Shown here piece by piece: positions 18,431 through 26,855 of a stretch of DNA of 64,000 nucleotides. Source of the DNA: Porticoccus sp033791605. GTDB taxonomy: Bacteria; Pseudomonadota; Gammaproteobacteria; Pseudomonadales; Porticoccaceae. The notes beneath the pieces were generated by a model that saw only the letters and a list, made by a program, of their open reading frames with translations, was not told the DNA's origin and did no database searches. Made by a program: the position numbers and the translations under genes. Position 1 is the first letter of the stretch; each line of letters starts with the position of its first letter. Location: NCBI GenBank assembly GCA_033791605.1, contig JASJGJ010000094.1:1-64000 (forward strand), written 5' to 3'.

Positions 18431-19097
18431 TTAGCAATCCTTTCAATGCCGTTTCAGCGGCCTGTTTTTCAGCATTTCTACGGCTGCTGCCTTGCCCTTT
18501 TGTGGGTTTTTTCAAGCCTTCAACATGACACTCTACGGTGAATGCCTGACTATGTGCTTCCCCTGAAATATCAACAACCTCATAAAGAGGCAACGAGTAG
18601 CCGCGCCCCTGCAAAAATTCCTGAAGTTTCGTTTTGGCATCTTTCTGGCCACTCTGGGCCAAATTTTCTAGGCGAGAATCAAACCACTGAAGAACACAAG
18701 TTTCACAAGAGGTCATACCGCCATCAATATAGATCGCACCGATAATAGCCTCGACCGTATCGGCAAGAATAGAGGCACGACGGTGTCCTCCACTTTTCAT
18801 TTCTCCGCCACCCAAATGTAAATGCTCACCAAGTTGTAATTCATTGGCAATTTCTGCAAGGGTTACGCCTTTAACTAGGTTGGCACGATATCGACTCAAC
18901 TCACCTTCTTTGCTCTCAGGTAACCGCTGGAAGATAGCATGCCCAATAATAAAGTTAAGAGCGGCATCACCGAGAAATTCCAACCGTTCATTGTTGCGTG
19001 ATCCATAACTCCTATGAGTTAGAGCAAGCTCAAAAAGATCAGAATTTTTGAAATCATAACCAATACGTTGCAATAAGCGTTGTTTAGAAATATTCAC
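18420..19097 (-). CDS. rnc: ribonuclease III
   Basis: Double-strand-specific endoribonuclease that processes rRNA precursors and structured mRNAs. The RNase III signature ERLEFLGDA is at residues 37-45, a second acidic site is in ADTVEAIIGAIYIDGG, and a dsRNA-binding domain occupies about 150-225. The length of 225 aa is normal. It is placed between the DUF4845 gene and era, overlapping era. Confidence 0.97.
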   Translation of the reverse strand: MNISKQRLLQRIGYDFKNSDLFELALTHRSYGSRNNERLEFLGDAALNFIIGHAIFQRLPESKEGELSRYRANLVKGVTLAEIANELQLGEHLHLGGGEMKSGGHRRASILADTVEAIIGAIYIDGGMTSCETCVLQWFDSRLENLAQSGQKDAKTKLQEFLQGRGYSLPLYEVVDISGEAHSQAFTVECHVEGLKKPTKGQGSSRRNAEKQAAETALKGLLNEQ

Positions 19098-19121
19098 TCT
19101 AAATAATCTGCTTGACTATGA

Positions 19122-19496
19122 TTACTTCTTGGCACCACTACTGTCATAACTATTCTCAAAACGAACCACGACATCGACATTCCCCATAAAATTCACCCTT
19201 TTTTCATAATCAAGGGATACGACGGTATGGGTTTTTTGGCGAACAACTTTTACTTCTTTCGTGTCGACATCACGAATATTATTAATATCGAACTGACTGC
19301 TAAGTTTTCTTCTAATATCTCCATCCGTCATACCATGAACATCTTCCTGCACCAACGATGCTATAGCGGCACGGATAAAAGAATTATCGAGATATAACGG
19401 AGCAACCTTAAAAGCTGCTGTAAGGAAAAAACCAACAACTGCCAATAAAATCAATCCGCCTAGAAGTGAAATTCCTTGCTGTTTTTTTTGTTTCAT
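19122..19496 (-). CDS. DUF4845 domain-containing membrane protein
   Basis: 124 aa with one N-terminal membrane helix (about residues 8-27, ISLLGGLILLAVVGFFL) preceded by a basic KQKKQQG tail, so probably an inner-membrane anchor with a periplasmic domain. The family is regularly found between lepB and rnc in Pseudomonas-like genomes. Its role is unknown; position suggests a link to signal peptidase or envelope processing, which is inference. Confidence 0.85.
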   Translation of the reverse strand: MKQKKQQGISLLGGLILLAVVGFFLTAAFKVAPLYLDNSFIRAAIASLVQEDVHGMTDGDIRRKLSSQFDINNIRDVDTKEVKVVRQKTHTVVSLDYEKRVNFMGNVDVVVRFENSYDSSGAKK

Positions 19497-19528
19497 GATG
19501 ATTTCCCCCTAATTATTCTCAATAATAA

Positions 19529-20278
19529 CTACTGAATTTGGCCGACTCCAGAAAAACTCGGCAAGTGACTAAAGGATTCCCAATGCATCCAAACAAGTAC
19601 CGCCTTACCAACAATATTCTTTTCAGGAACAGGGCCCCAAACACGGCTATCACTGCTATTGTCTCGATTGTCTCCCATCATAAAATAATGGCCTTGTGGC
19701 ACAGAGATAGAAAAATTACGACCCAGCCGTCCAGCTATTTGGCCCTTTTGCATTTGGTGATTGACTCCAGCAAGGTTTTCATTTGCCAGTATAAACCTAG
19801 GATCCTCTGAAACGACAGAAAGCGACGTTTGTTCGGCTGCTTCCCCGTTCACATAAAGCTGATTATTAACTACTTTTATCTTGTCGCCGGGTAAACCAAT
19901 AACGCGTTTAATGAAGTACCTATCGTCATTCGGTGGAAAAAAAACCATAACATCCCCACGCTGAGGACTTCCGACTGAAACAACCTTAGTCCCGGACACA
20001 GGTAACCTTAAGCCATAGTTGTATTTATTTACTAAAATAAAATCACCCACTTTGAGTGTTGGGATCATAGATCCAGAGGGGATTTGAAAGGGTTCATAAA
20101 GAAAAGAGCGGAGCACAAATACGACAAGGAGTACGGGGAAAAATGAACCGCTATATTCGATCCACGTAGGAACCGGTCCGTCACCACGTTTTTTTGATAG
20201 TACCAATCGATCCAAAAACCAGATAATACCGCTGACAATAACCAGTATTAGCAATACCAGAGGAAAATTAATATCCAT
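19529..20278 (-). CDS. lepB: signal peptidase I
   Basis: Membrane serine protease that removes signal peptides from exported proteins. There are two N-terminal membrane segments (about 5-27 and 43-60), then the catalytic Ser70 in PSGSMIPTL and the general-base Lys124 in DDRYFIKRVIGLPGD. The C-terminal GDNRDNSSDSRVWG box is present. It is 249 aa, shorter than E. coli LepB (324). It sits 24 bp after lepA in the usual lepA-lepB pair. Confidence 0.96.
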   Translation of the reverse strand: MDINFPLVLLILVIVSGIIWFLDRLVLSKKRGDGPVPTWIEYSGSFFPVLLVVFVLRSFLYEPFQIPSGSMIPTLKVGDFILVNKYNYGLRLPVSGTKVVSVGSPQRGDVMVFFPPNDDRYFIKRVIGLPGDKIKVVNNQLYVNGEAAEQTSLSVVSEDPRFILANENLAGVNHQMQKGQIAGRLGRNFSISVPQGHYFMMGDNRDNSSDSRVWGPVPEKNIVGKAVLVWMHWESFSHLPSFSGVGQIQ

Positions 20279-20302
20279 TAAACTATCCCAACTCTCTTTT
20301 TC

Positions 20303-22111
20303 TTAACCATCAGTTTTTAAAACGGCAAGAAATGCTTCTTGGGGAATTTCCACATTACCTACCTGCTTCATTCGTTTCTTGCCTTCCTTTTGTTTCTGTA
20401 ACAGTTTTTTCTTACGTGATACGTCTCCACCATAACATTTTGCTGTTACATTTTTACGTAGAGCTTTCACTGTTGTGCGTGCGATCACGTGACCACCAAT
20501 AGCAGCTTGTATTGCCACATCAAACATTTGTCTGGGAATCAGCTCTTTCATTTTTTCCGTGAGTAAGCGTCCCTTAGACTGAGAATGATCACGGTGAAGG
20601 ATTGCCGCTAAAGCATCAACTTTATCACCATTAATCAACACATCCAGCCGAACCAATGGCGCGGGTTCAAACCGTCTAAAACCATAATCAAGTGAGGCAA
20701 AACCACGACTCACAGACTTTAGTCTGTCGAAGAAATCCATGACCACTTCACTCATTGGTAATTCGTAGGTTAGTGATACCTGACCACCTACAAATTGCAT
20801 ATCCTTTTGAATGCCTCGCTTTTCGACGCAAAGTGTGATCACATTTCCTACGTAGTCCTTTGGTACCAGAATATTGGCTTCACATAAAGGTTCCCGCATT
20901 TCATCTACATAGGCAGGATCAGGCAAATCTGATGGGTTGGAAATATGAATAATAGTCCCATCGGTTTTTAAAATTTCATAGATAACGGTGGGTGCTGTGG
21001 TAATTAGATCTAAGTCATACTCACGTTCCAGTCTCTCCTGGATGATTTCCATATGTAGCATCCCGAGGAAGCCACAACGAAAACCAAAGCCTAAGGCATC
21101 TGAACTTTCCGGTTCATAAAAAAGTGAAGCATCATTGAGTGTTAGCTTAGATAAAGCCTCTCGAAAATCTTCAAAATCATCCGAACTAACAGGGAATAAG
21201 CCAGCATAAACCTGAGGCTTAACTTTTTTGAAACCGGGTAATGCTTTAGTTTCGGGTGTATTTGAGTGGGTAAATGTATCCCCCACCGGGGCACCATGAA
21301 TATCTTTAATGCCCGCAACGACAAAACCTACTTCACCCGCTCGCAAAACACCGGTTTCTTTTCTTTTTGGCGTAAAGACACCCACACTGTCTACAACGTG
21401 TGCTTTACCAATAGATTTAGTAATGATTTTGTCTTTCGTCTTCAAGGTGCCTTCTGTCACCCTGACAAGGGAAACCACACCAAGATAATTATCAAACCAA
21501 GAGTCAATAATTAAAGCTTGTAGTGGCGCATTAACATCTCCTTTGGGTGGAGGAATACTGGAGACCAAGTGTTCAAGGATCTCATCTATACCAAGCCCTG
21601 TTTTCGCACTACAACGAACCGCATCTTGTGCGTCAATACCGATGATATTTTCTATTTCATCAATAACACGTTCGGGGTCAGCCTGGGGCAGATCCATCTT
21701 ATTAAGCACGGCAATCACTTCCAGCCCTTGAGCAATCGCTGTATAGCAGTTGGCGACCGACTGAGCTTCTACACCTTGCCCCGCATCTACAACCAATAAT
21801 GCACCCTCGCAAGCAGCAAGTGAACGGGAAACTTCATAAGAAAAGTCCACATGTCCTGGTGTATCAATAAAATTTAATTGATAGGTTCGGCCATCTTTCG
21901 CTGTGTAATCCAAAGTGACGCTCTGCGCCTTAATTGTAATGCCCCGCTCACGTTCAATATCCATGGAGTCAAGGACTTGTTCAGCCATTTCACGTTCTGA
22001 CAAGCCTCCGCAGACCTGAATAAAACGGTCAGCAATTGTCGACTTTCCATGATCAATATGGGCAATAATTGAAAAATTTCGAATATGACTTAAATCAGAC
22101 ACAGGGCTCAA
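20303..22111 (-). CDS. lepA: elongation factor 4 (LepA)
   Basis: Translational GTPase that acts on the ribosome and is implicated in 30S biogenesis and back-translocation. G1 is AHIDHGKST (17-25), G3 is DTPGHVDF and G4 is NKMD. The EF4-specific C-terminal domain ends with RKKKLLQKQKEGKKRMKQVG. The length of 602 aa is normal. It heads lepA-lepB and lies 158 bp downstream of mucD on the same strand. Confidence 0.97.
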   Translation of the reverse strand: MSPVSDLSHIRNFSIIAHIDHGKSTIADRFIQVCGGLSEREMAEQVLDSMDIERERGITIKAQSVTLDYTAKDGRTYQLNFIDTPGHVDFSYEVSRSLAACEGALLVVDAGQGVEAQSVANCYTAIAQGLEVIAVLNKMDLPQADPERVIDEIENIIGIDAQDAVRCSAKTGLGIDEILEHLVSSIPPPKGDVNAPLQALIIDSWFDNYLGVVSLVRVTEGTLKTKDKIITKSIGKAHVVDSVGVFTPKRKETGVLRAGEVGFVVAGIKDIHGAPVGDTFTHSNTPETKALPGFKKVKPQVYAGLFPVSSDDFEDFREALSKLTLNDASLFYEPESSDALGFGFRCGFLGMLHMEIIQERLEREYDLDLITTAPTVIYEILKTDGTIIHISNPSDLPDPAYVDEMREPLCEANILVPKDYVGNVITLCVEKRGIQKDMQFVGGQVSLTYELPMSEVVMDFFDRLKSVSRGFASLDYGFRRFEPAPLVRLDVLINGDKVDALAAILHRDHSQSKGRLLTEKMKELIPRQMFDVAIQAAIGGHVIARTTVKALRKNVTAKCYGGDVSRKKKLLQKQKEGKKRMKQVGNVEIPQEAFLAVLKTDG

Positions 22112-22269
22112 ATTTGGTTGTGGTCATTAATGACTGGTGAGTTGTTTTTTCAGGTATGGCTAAAGGCGAGCAGTCTAGCCTATTTGGCATATTGACGCTA
22201 TGAGTTGCCCAGAAATGAACGTATCGTTTGTTGTGGGTGAAGCCTACTAATTTTTCGAACAATCTGGGG

Positions 22270-23637
22270 CTACTGGCTGACCAAAAGACTCTTAAAGATT
22301 GAACGCCCGTGACGGATTAACCGAATGGCCACAGGCTCCCCTACCGGTACCTTTTTGACCACTTCGTAGTACTCAGAAGGATTATCGATACTGCTATAGC
22401 CAAGCTGCATAATCACATCGCCCTTAAATATTCCCGCTACGTCAGCAGCTGAACCCTTGGCAACTGTTTCCACAAGAACGCCGGTTCTCCACGAGCCTAG
22501 CCCATCGTCCCCTATAGAAGAAATAATTAATCCCAGTCGGTCCGGTTTAAGCAGTGATGTAGCCTGCTCGACAACCTTAGGCAAGCTGCCAATAACGATA
22601 TCAAGCTTATTAGCAATGCCCTTTTGAATTACCTCAACTGTTATAATCTCGCCTGGTGCTAGCAATCCAACCACGTGAGGCAAGTCACCTGAATGAACAA
22701 TATCTTGGCCGTTAAGCCGAAGCACTACATCCCCGGGACCTAAACCTGCTTTGGCCGCTGGGCTTTCAGGTTCGACCTGTGCTACCAGAGCACCAACTGG
22801 CTTATCCAGTCCAAATGACTCCGCTAAATTTTTATCGACATCTTGTATGTAGATGCCCAGCCACCCTCTTTCTACATATCCTTTGGACTTTAATTGTTTG
22901 ATAACCTTGAGAGCAACATTGGCTGGAACAGCAAAGGATAAACCAATAGAACCACCAGACCGGCTGAAAATTAAAGAGTTTACACCAACAACCTTTCCTT
23001 CCAGATTAAGTAATGGTCCGCCAGAATTTCCAGGATTTAGAGCAACATCACTTTGAATGAATGGAACGTAGTTGTCACCGGTTTCGGTAGGAATACTGCG
23101 ACCAATCGCACTAATAATCCCAGCACTTGCCGAGTAATCAAGGCCAAATGGGGAGCCAATCGCTAGCACCCATTCTCCCACCTTCAGCTTGCTTGTGTCG
23201 GCAAACTCAACCGCAGGAAGACCTTTAGCTTCAATTTTTAATAGTGCCAAATCAGAGCGTTTGTCTTGGCCTATGATGTTCGCCTCATATTCACGACGAT
23301 CACTAAGCCGAATCATTATTTCATCCGCCCCATCGACGACATGTTGATTCGTTAGCACATAGCCATCAGCCGAGATGATAAAGCCAGTACCTGATGCTAG
23401 AGCATTACTTGGATCACCCTGATGTTGCTTGAATTTCTCACCAAATATTTCTGGTATGTTATGACGTGGCATCTGAAATGAACTTTGGCTAGCGCTACGC
23501 TGCGAAGTGTCAACTTGAACCACCGCAGGTGATGACTTTTCAATCAAATCTGTAAAACTGGGTAATTGGTGGCTATAGACAGGCGCGGTAAACAAACACG
23601 CGAAAAAGAAAACAGAGGCTACTACCCGCTTCATCAT
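22270..23637 (-). CDS. mucD: periplasmic serine protease MucD/DegP-like
   Basis: HtrA-family protease/chaperone of envelope quality control. The start is ATG 23637, with GGAG 6 bases upstream; the frame opens at a TTG at 23649. There is a signal peptide (FFFACLFTAPVYSHQ). In the longer numbering the catalytic triad is His103 (TNQHVV), Asp133 (RSDLALLK) and Ser209 (NPGNSGGPL), followed by two PDZ domains (about 265-360 and 370-455). In Pseudomonas this gene ends the algU-mucABCD operon and restrains AlgU activity; the order here is the same. Confidence 0.94.
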   Translation of the reverse strand: MMKRVVASVFFFACLFTAPVYSHQLPSFTDLIEKSSPAVVQVDTSQRSASQSSFQMPRHNIPEIFGEKFKQHQGDPSNALASGTGFIISADGYVLTNQHVVDGADEIMIRLSDRREYEANIIGQDKRSDLALLKIEAKGLPAVEFADTSKLKVGEWVLAIGSPFGLDYSASAGIISAIGRSIPTETGDNYVPFIQSDVALNPGNSGGPLLNLEGKVVGVNSLIFSRSGGSIGLSFAVPANVALKVIKQLKSKGYVERGWLGIYIQDVDKNLAESFGLDKPVGALVAQVEPESPAAKAGLGPGDVVLRLNGQDIVHSGDLPHVVGLLAPGEIITVEVIQKGIANKLDIVIGSLPKVVEQATSLLKPDRLGLIISSIGDDGLGSWRTGVLVETVAKGSAADVAGIFKGDVIMQLGYSSIDNPSEYYEVVKKVPVGEPVAIRLIRHGRSIFKSLLVSQ

Positions 23638-23717
23638 ATTGTGCTCCAACCAGACATCTAATAAGTTATTGCCTTGTTTCAGACCATAAAAAAGCTGAAA
23701 GGTTAGATGGAATAGTA

Positions 23718-24167
23718 CTAAGGCGTTATGACATTCTGTTCTAGCAATATGGGATGAACTTCATGGTTGTTATGGTTCAGGTATGAATGAAGCCTTACCA
23801 ACGCACCGCCAAACAGTAAACCAAATAAAGCCCCGAGGGCAGCTACTACATCATTACTTGACACTTGATCTACTAATATAACAGCTGAAACCATCGTTAA
23901 CAGGGGTAAAAAATACGTCAAAAAAGTACCATTGACTACAACCTTCTCAGGCACGCCAATCACTACCTTGTCGTTCATTTTGATGCTTTCTAGATTGCAG
24001 AGACCAGGTAAGACCCGAATAGCGGTTGTGTTACCGGTAGCTTTAGCAATTAAGCGCTGACCACATCCTTTTTCAGCAACACATGTCTGGCAAGCAGATT
24101 GCTGAATGGTCTCTACCCATACCCCATTATCTTCAATGGCAACCACTCTACCCGTTTCACGTATCAT
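23718..24167 (-). CDS. rseC: RseC/MucC family regulator of sigma-E activity
   Basis: Inner-membrane protein; in E. coli RseC is a positive modulator of sigma-E and part of the SoxR-reducing system. It has an N-terminal Cys cluster (CQTCVAEKGCGQ) followed by a small beta-rich region and two membrane helices (FLTYFLPLLTMVSAVILV; VVAALGALFGLLFGGALV). The frame starts at GTG 24191, but ATG 24167 (MIRETGRVVAIEDNG) matches the family start, giving 149 aa. It sits between mucB and mucD. Confidence 0.9.
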   Translation of the reverse strand: MIRETGRVVAIEDNGVWVETIQQSACQTCVAEKGCGQRLIAKATGNTTAIRVLPGLCNLESIKMNDKVVIGVPEKVVVNGTFLTYFLPLLTMVSAVILVDQVSSNDVVAALGALFGLLFGGALVRLHSYLNHNNHEVHPILLEQNVITP

Positions 24168-24319
24168 CAAATTGCTCTTTCTGCATATCACTTAATTTAT
24201 CAAAAGCAGTAACATTATACTCTGCTTTAATCTTTATAAAGATAGCACCTGCTGAATTAAAGAAGGAGAGTAGGCTACTACTATCTTACTCTTTTTAGCA
24301 ATGACTCAACGATTGTCTT

Positions 24320-25285
24320 TTATTGTAAATAAGCCATCGATTGCGCTACTTTCTTGGCTGTTTCAACAGGAATTTCTCCAACAACACAAATAGTATATAC
24401 CTTGTGCTGATGCTCTACTCGGCTCAAGAATGCAACAGTTGCTCCTCTCTGGGCCTGCATCGGGGGTACATTAATCACGTTATCTGAGTCAATAAAGATT
24501 GAAAAAACGGCAAGACCATCGGTGAATACTAACGTTTCACGAAGAGTGTTCGGAGCTGTTTGGTGACTTGATATGGCAAAACCTGGTGGCAACCATACAG
24601 CCTGCCAATGTCCGGAAGATAAAGGGGAGTTAGCCTTCTCGTCGTTAAGACAAGGGGATGCTTCTAATGAAGCTTGGTGGTGATCGGAGTTTGTTGGCTC
24701 AAGAGCCATATCGTCGACCAATGTTCCAATGTTTATATCAACAAATTGAAACCTTTCCAAAACCCGCTTGTTGTTTCCAATTAGCATGGACTGCAACAGC
24801 AGACCTGTTTCCTTATCGACGCCTAATGCATACCCATAGCGAAATGAATCTTTTGGTACAACATGAACAATTTCCACACTCCGACCTGCAACACGGTCTT
24901 CGCCTCGCTTATACAGGTTGTAGTACTTCTCAACATGCCCGGTAGAATAATGAGAGAGTCCAACAGAAGCGCCTCTAAGCATTACATCGCCAAGTCGTTG
25001 GCAGTTGAGGTCGTTTCCTCTTCTTACAACTTCTCTCTTGGGACCACTGAGATGGACAATTCGCTCAAGCTCCTGACCATCTCGGACTGAATGAAAAACT
25101 TTAACTGTTTTTAAAGCACCACCATGCTCATAGGAAAAAACGCCCTGATAACTTAACTGGCGATTGGCTTCAGCCATACGTTTCAATAAGTTTGCTACGG
25201 AGGGTAAATCATCTAGAGTATAGGCGGTGGAGGCAGCTACCAAGGATAGTAGCAACACTCCACAACCTCGAAAGAAAGACTTCAA
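24320..25285 (-). CDS. mucB: sigma-E factor regulatory protein RseB/MucB
   Basis: Periplasmic protein that binds the anti-sigma factor MucA and protects it from DegS-type proteolysis until lipid or LPS signals arrive. It has an N-terminal signal peptide (LLLSLVAASTAYTLDD), then the MucB/RseB lipoprotein-carrier-like domain (LLKRMAEANRQLSYQGVFSYEHGG) and a C-terminal subdomain. 321 aa. Translation appears to start at a TTG (25285) with AGGA 10 bases upstream and 15 bp after the mucA stop; the weak start may keep MucB below MucA levels, which is inference. Confidence 0.94.
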   Translation of the reverse strand: MKSFFRGCGVLLLSLVAASTAYTLDDLPSVANLLKRMAEANRQLSYQGVFSYEHGGALKTVKVFHSVRDGQELERIVHLSGPKREVVRRGNDLNCQRLGDVMLRGASVGLSHYSTGHVEKYYNLYKRGEDRVAGRSVEIVHVVPKDSFRYGYALGVDKETGLLLQSMLIGNNKRVLERFQFVDINIGTLVDDMALEPTNSDHHQASLEASPCLNDEKANSPLSSGHWQAVWLPPGFAISSHQTAPNTLRETLVFTDGLAVFSIFIDSDNVINVPPMQAQRGATVAFLSRVEHQHKVYTICVVGEIPVETAKKVAQSMAYLQ

Positions 25286-25300
25286 GAATACAGTTTCCTA

Positions 25301-25954
25301 CTAATCCTGATCAGTAGGCATACGTGCAAAAGGCAACATACCCTGATTAGTATTCATTGCAGCATGCTCCGTGTGCTGCAACATTAAGTCATTCAAGTAT
25401 GCCTGGACTTGTTCTCGGGTCACTTTATCGGGAGTAACTTCCCTAACCTGAATAACAGATCGTGGAGCGGTATAACCTTGCCCTGGGCCATTAGTAGCAC
25501 TCACTGTACGAGCTGTAACAGGAGGGATTCCAAACTCTGCCGATGTCCGAAGTTGAGGCGCGACCATATTGACATGTACATCATCAACGGTCGCTAGAGG
25601 TATTGACGAAGATGCTGACTGGTTGTACTGCTGTACACCGACTAATGCTACTACTGCAACAGATGCGGCAACAGCAAAACGACCTAGTGGTTTTATGAGG
25701 CGATGAATCACCGCTGGAGCACCATGACTTTGTTCATCTTGAATTGCAGCACGAATAGCAACAGAATAATCGACAATCTGCTCAGGAAGTTCTCGTCGCA
25801 TAGCTGCAGCTGCCATTTGATGACGACGCCAAGTATCACGCAGCTCATCATTTTCAGAAATCTCTTTCAGTACTCGACGAACTTCTAGTTCATCTGCCTG
25901 GCCATCCATAAGCGCTGACAGAGATTCTTTTATTTGAGCATTATTGTTACTCAT
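25301..25954 (-). CDS. mucA: anti-sigma-E factor MucA/RseA
   Basis: Single-pass inner-membrane anti-sigma factor that sequesters RpoE/AlgU. The N-terminal RseA domain (ESLSALMDGQADELEVRRVL) binds sigma. A membrane segment is at about 95-112 (GRFAVAASVAVVALVGV), and the C-terminal periplasmic tail would contact MucB. The frame opens at GTG 25966; ATG 25954 (MSNNNAQIKES) with GAGG upstream is preferred, giving 217 aa. A 158-bp gap separates it from rpoE, longer than the rest of the operon spacing. Confidence 0.94.
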   Translation of the reverse strand: MSNNNAQIKESLSALMDGQADELEVRRVLKEISENDELRDTWRRHQMAAAAMRRELPEQIVDYSVAIRAAIQDEQSHGAPAVIHRLIKPLGRFAVAASVAVVALVGVQQYNQSASSSIPLATVDDVHVNMVAPQLRTSAEFGIPPVTARTVSATNGPGQGYTAPRSVIQVREVTPDKVTREQVQAYLNDLMLQHTEHAAMNTNQGMLPFARMPTDQD

Positions 25955-26112
25955 GTCTGCAGTCACCTCAATTTTACTGTTAAGTTAATACCACATTGCA
26001 TTCATTTATAGCCCAGTATGATCAACAAATAAAAGTCACGATCACATATCCTTTACTGGAAAACTAGCTGTGAGACCAAAGCATAAGAAAAAGGTTCAAC
26101 AAATAGTATAAA

Positions 26113-26700
26113 TTAGTGCTCTAACACCTTAATCTTTTCTTCGATTGCCTCTCTAGCCCTAAAAATTCTCGATCTCACTGTCCCTACAGGACAATCCATA
26201 ATCTCTGCAATTTCCTCATAACTAAGACCTTCAAATTCACGTAACGTTACCGCAGTACGAAGATCTTCCGGCAAATCTCTAATGGCTTGATCTACGATGG
26301 ATTCGAGTTCATCTCTATAAAGGAGGTTTTCGGGAGAGTCGATATCTTTAAGCCTGTCACTGCCTTCATAATAATCTGCATCCGCCGCATCTACATCATA
26401 GGCCGGCGGGCGTCTATTGCGGGCAACCAGATAATTCTTGGCTGTGTTAACAGCTATACGATAGAGCCATGTATAAAACGCACTTTCACCGCGAAATTTA
26501 GCCAGCGCACGATAGGCCTTAATAAAGGCTTCCTGAACAACGTCATGAACCTCATCAAAATCTCTTATATATCGACTGACAATTGAATGCACTTTGTACT
26601 GGTACTTCAGTACCAGCAAATCAAACGCCCTTTTATCACCCTTTTGAACGCGAGCTACTAACTGCTTATCGGTTTCTTTTGCCTGCTCGGCTTCCATCAT
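26113..26700 (-). CDS. rpoE: RNA polymerase sigma factor RpoE (AlgU/AlgT)
   Basis: Extracytoplasmic-function sigma factor for envelope stress. Region 2 carries KRAFDLLVLKYQ and DVVQEAFIKAYRAL, and region 4 carries LREFEGLSYEEIAEIM and CPVGTVRSRIFRAREAI. The length of 195 aa is normal, and it is closest in sequence feel to Pseudomonas AlgU. GGAG lies just before ATGATG, so the second ATG at 26697 is equally possible. A good sigma-E-type promoter upstream implies autoregulation. It heads rpoE-mucA-mucB-rseC-mucD and is divergent from nadB. Confidence 0.97.
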   Translation of the reverse strand: MMEAEQAKETDKQLVARVQKGDKRAFDLLVLKYQYKVHSIVSRYIRDFDEVHDVVQEAFIKAYRALAKFRGESAFYTWLYRIAVNTAKNYLVARNRRPPAYDVDAADADYYEGSDRLKDIDSPENLLYRDELESIVDQAIRDLPEDLRTAVTLREFEGLSYEEIAEIMDCPVGTVRSRIFRAREAIEEKIKVLEH

Positions 26701-26736
26701 TGCTCCAATCCCCAGCCATTAAATTATGGCAGCATG

Positions 26737-26763
26737 CTAGACCACTTGATTTGCAAATAGTTC
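26737..26763 (-). promoter_or_regulatory. sigma-E/AlgU-type promoter of rpoE
   Basis: On the - strand the -35-like GAACTA (26758-26763) and -10-like TCTAG (26737-26741) are separated by exactly 16 bases. This closely matches the sigma-E/AlgU consensus GAACTT-N16-TCTGA. Transcription would start about 30 bases before the rpoE ATG. On the other strand, TATACT at 26810-26815 is a possible -10 for nadB, but I see no good -35 for it. Confidence 0.62.
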
Positions 26764-26855
26764 GCATTCTCATTCTAATAAAATAGACAAGTATTTTTTT
26801 TTGCCTCGCTATACTATCATGCCAACCACCAAATTTTTGGTTACTTAGGCCGTTA

